Shown here: one piece after another, positions 62,296 through 64,000 of the stretch
Position numbering within the stretch: position 1 is the stretch's first letter
Layout: each line of letters starts with the position of its first letter
Source of the DNA: an uncultured Candidatus Actinomarina sp.
GTDB lineage: Bacteria; Actinomycetota; Acidimicrobiia; Actinomarinales; Actinomarinaceae
Assembly: GCA_902619825.1 (NCBI GenBank)
Contig: CACNFT010000005.1
Coordinates: forward strand, 1-64,000
Length of the DNA: 64,000 nucleotides
Direction: 5' to 3'
The notes under the pieces: model-generated
What the model saw: only the letters and a program-made list of their open reading frames with translations
Database searches by the model: none
Told to the model about the DNA's origin: nothing
Program-made: the position numbers and the translations under genes

Positions 62296-63705
62296 TTAAC
62301 CTACGGCACCGGCCTCAATCATATTGAGTTCGATTAATTTGTTAAATTCCATTGCATATTCCATTGGAAGTGTTTTTGTAAATTCTTCGACAAAGCCCGC
62401 AACGATCATTGAAGTTGCCTCTTCTTCGGAAAGCCCGCGACTCATCAAGTAAAAAAGCTGATCTTCACCAACTTTTGAAACTGTTGCTTCATGGCCAATT
62501 TCTGCTGAAGATTCTTCAATCTCCATATAAGGATATGTATCTGATCTTGATTCATCATCTAAAATCAGTGCATCACATCTTACAAAACTTTTTGCTGTTT
62601 CAGAACCGTCCTCTACTCTAACTAAACCTCTATAGGCTCCTCTTCCACCGCCTTTTGAAATAGATTTTGAAGTAATCAAGGAAGTAGTATCAGGAGCAAG
62701 ATGTACCATCTTTGCACCTGTGTCCTGATGTTGGCCACTATTTGCAAATGCGACTGACAAAACCTCACCATGAGCTCCTGGCTCCATCAAGTAAACAGAT
62801 GGATATTTTACTGTTAATCCTGAACCAAGGTTTGCATCGATCCATTCCATTGTTGCATTGCCATATGCTTGTGCTCTTTTTGTCACTAAGTTATAAACAT
62901 CATTTGACCAGTTTTGGATTGTTGTATATCTGCAAGTACCAGATGCCTTTACTACAATTTCAACCACTGCTGAGTGCAATGAATCTGTTGTGTAAACAGG
63001 TGCTGAACATCCCTCTATATAATGAACTGATGCTCCCTCATCAACAAGAATTAAGGTTCTTTCAAATTGGCCCATATTCTCAGCATTGATTCTGAAATAT
63101 GCCTGCAGAGGATCTTCAACATGAACGCCTTTTGGTACATAAATAAAAGATCCACCAGACCATACTGCAGAATTTAATGCTGCAAATTTATTGTCTCCAG
63201 GAGGAATAACTGTTCCAAAATATTCTTTAACAAGTTCAGGATATTCTCTGACAGCAGTGTCCATGTCACAAAATAGAACACCTAATTTCTCAAGATCTTC
63301 ACGATTTTTGTGATAAACAACTTCACTTTCGTATTGTGCTGTAACTCCTGCAAGGTAACTTCTTTCTGCTTCAGGAATACCTAATTTTTCATAGGTTTGT
63401 TTGATCTCTTCAGGTACTTCATCCCATGAATCTGCCTGATTTTCAGTTGGTTTGATGTAGTAATAGATATCATCGAAATCTAATTTATTTAGTTTATCTT
63501 TAGCTACCCATTCAGGCATAGGTTTATCAAGAAATCTTTTATATGCTTTTAATCTAAAATCGAGCATCCATTCTGGCTCTTCTTTAATTTCAGACATTTT
63601 TCTAATAATGTCTTCATTCAATCCTTTTTCAGGTTTAAAAACATTCTTTTCAGGGTCAGACCACCCCAAAGAGTATTTACCAATATCTATATCTACGTCA
63701 GTCAT
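62296..63705 (-). CDS. sufB: Fe-S assembly scaffold protein SufB
   Basis: A 469-residue core scaffold for Fe-S cluster assembly. [50 protein letters not shown] and [20 protein letters not shown] are strongly conserved, and the last includes the Cys that takes part in cluster assembly. It leads the sufB-sufD-Rieske-sufC-fumC-rpiB run. TAGAAT with six bases before the ATG suggests a leaderless mRNA. No sufR regulator gene lies next to it. Confidence 0.95.
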   Translation of the reverse strand: MTDVDIDIGKYSLGWSDPEKNVFKPEKGLNEDIIRKMSEIKEEPEWMLDFRLKAYKRFLDKPMPEWVAKDKLNKLDFDDIYYYIKPTENQADSWDEVPEEIKQTYEKLGIPEAERSYLAGVTAQYESEVVYHKNREDLEKLGVLFCDMDTAVREYPELVKEYFGTVIPPGDNKFAALNSAVWSGGSFIYVPKGVHVEDPLQAYFRINAENMGQFERTLILVDEGASVHYIEGCSAPVYTTDSLHSAVVEIVVKASGTCRYTTIQNWSNDVYNLVTKRAQAYGNATMEWIDANLGSGLTVKYPSVYLMEPGAHGEVLSVAFANSGQHQDTGAKMVHLAPDTTSLITSKSISKGGGRGAYRGLVRVEDGSETAKSFVRCDALILDDESRSDTYPYMEIEESSAEIGHEATVSKVGEDQLFYLMSRGLSEEEATSMIVAGFVEEFTKTLPMEYAMEFNKLIELNMIEAGAVG

Positions 63706-63711
63706 AATCTA

Positions 63712-63717
63712 ATTCTA
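63712..63717 (-). promoter_or_regulatory. -10 element (TAGAAT) six bases before sufB
   Basis: On the minus strand TAGAAT, TAGATT and ATG 63705 in direct succession, with no Shine-Dalgarno. Same hexamer and spacing as before the acyl-CoA dehydrogenase and SpoIID genes. Confidence 0.48.
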
Positions 63718-63786
63718 GTTAAGTCTCGTTTCAATAATAAGAGCAATGAATATAGATTTCTCATATTATTAATTAAACTTTAATTG

Positions 63787-64000
63787 ATGCCTGTTATATG
63801 TGTAAATCCATCAAATAGTTCTGAAAAAGAAATTGTTGAAAAACTATCTTTGCAAAATGGTGATTTGAGGGTATTTTTATCTGATCAATTAGAAGATACA
63901 TATAATAAATCTATTCCTGGAAAAAAAGCAATAGGAGATATTTTAGATGATACTCACATCTCAACAGCTTCACATGGTGCATTTTGTGGCGTATTTTTTG
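63787..64000 (+). CDS. Unidentified gene, truncated by the window end
   Basis: An open frame of 71 codons runs off the window. It begins MPVICVNPSNSSEKEIVEKL and later reads KKAIGDILDDTHISTASHGA; I do not recognise the family. The frame is divergent from sufB and starts with ATG 63787 (TTG 63784 is an alternative). Codon use is like its neighbours, supporting a real gene. Confidence 0.5.
   Translation, partial: MPVICVNPSNSSEKEIVEKLSLQNGDLRVFLSDQLEDTYNKSIPGKKAIGDILDDTHISTASHGAFCGVFF

Noticed and set aside
63771-63785. 15-base AT-only palindrome upstream of the last gene
   Set aside because: Arms of only seven A/T bases are expected by chance in this composition; not enough to call an operator.
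1-64000. Defence island, prophage, integrative element, CRISPR or tRNA gene
   Set aside because: No integrase, transposase, phage structural gene, repeat array or cloverleaf-forming intergenic sequence was seen; almost all DNA is in recognisable housekeeping genes with uniform composition.

Overview
The window is an AT-rich, very densely packed piece of a bacterial chromosome. It holds about 58 protein-coding genes, many overlapping by 1-28 bases, and the longest stretch without a gene is only about 160 bases (38968-39131). I see no rRNA, tRNA, CRISPR array, insertion sequence or prophage. Gene content points to an actinobacterium: a mycoredoxin-like glutaredoxin, coenzyme F420 genes (cofD, cofE), the order secA-prfB-ftsE-ftsX-M23 peptidase-smpB, a PASTA-type class A penicillin-binding protein and a PyrR-led pyr operon. 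The low GC and tight packing suggest a streamlined marine lineage of the Candidatus Actinomarinales type. That placement is inference; no marker gene was compared.

Layout. 1-12351 (minus): one long run of phosphomannomutase, PGI/PMI, ahcY, secA, prfB, ftsE, ftsX, an M23 peptidase, smpB, thioredoxin, a small membrane protein, mycoredoxin, hisN and the start of a serA-like gene. 12367-19392: glycan genes (GT2, GtrA, a large membrane protein, sugar nucleotidyltransferase, epimerase) around a plus-strand cofD-cofE pair. 19385-21817 (minus): 2-methylcitrate dehydratase and citrate/2-methylcitrate synthase. 21894-30752: cell-envelope proteins (class A PBP; SpoIID/peptidoglycan-binding protein) with leucyl aminopeptidase, a cobalamin adenosyltransferase and two small membrane proteins between. 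30749-38967 (minus): a lipoate-dependent 2-oxoacid dehydrogenase operon (lpdA, fused E1, E2, fused LipB-LipA) ending in transketolase. 39132-41498: a 28-residue membrane peptide, a metallo-beta-lactamase-fold hydrolase, a small unknown and an acyl-CoA dehydrogenase. 41574-43935 (plus): sufC-sufS-sufE. 44518-49047 (plus): a complete BMP-type nucleoside ABC importer, with a purine-type phosphoribosyltransferase divergent to it. 49124-58313 (plus): pyrR-pyrB-pyrC-carA-carB-pyrF-pyrD, then a short phosphoribosyltransferase and a protein resembling phage DNA-base-modification (5-hmdU kinase helical / aGPT-pyrophosphorylase) families. 58314-63705 (minus): sufB-sufD-Rieske-sufC-fumC-rpiB.

Points that stand out: the last two genes of the pyr operon; a PyrR-binding-loop-like hairpin just before pyrR; the LipB-LipA fusion; a classic +1 programmed frameshift in prfB next to a secA broken by one extra base in an A7 run; two sufC genes in separate clusters; a roughly 130-residue acidic insertion in the transpeptidase domain of the PBP; and a repeated TANNNT-6 nt-start pattern suggesting that many transcripts are leaderless.
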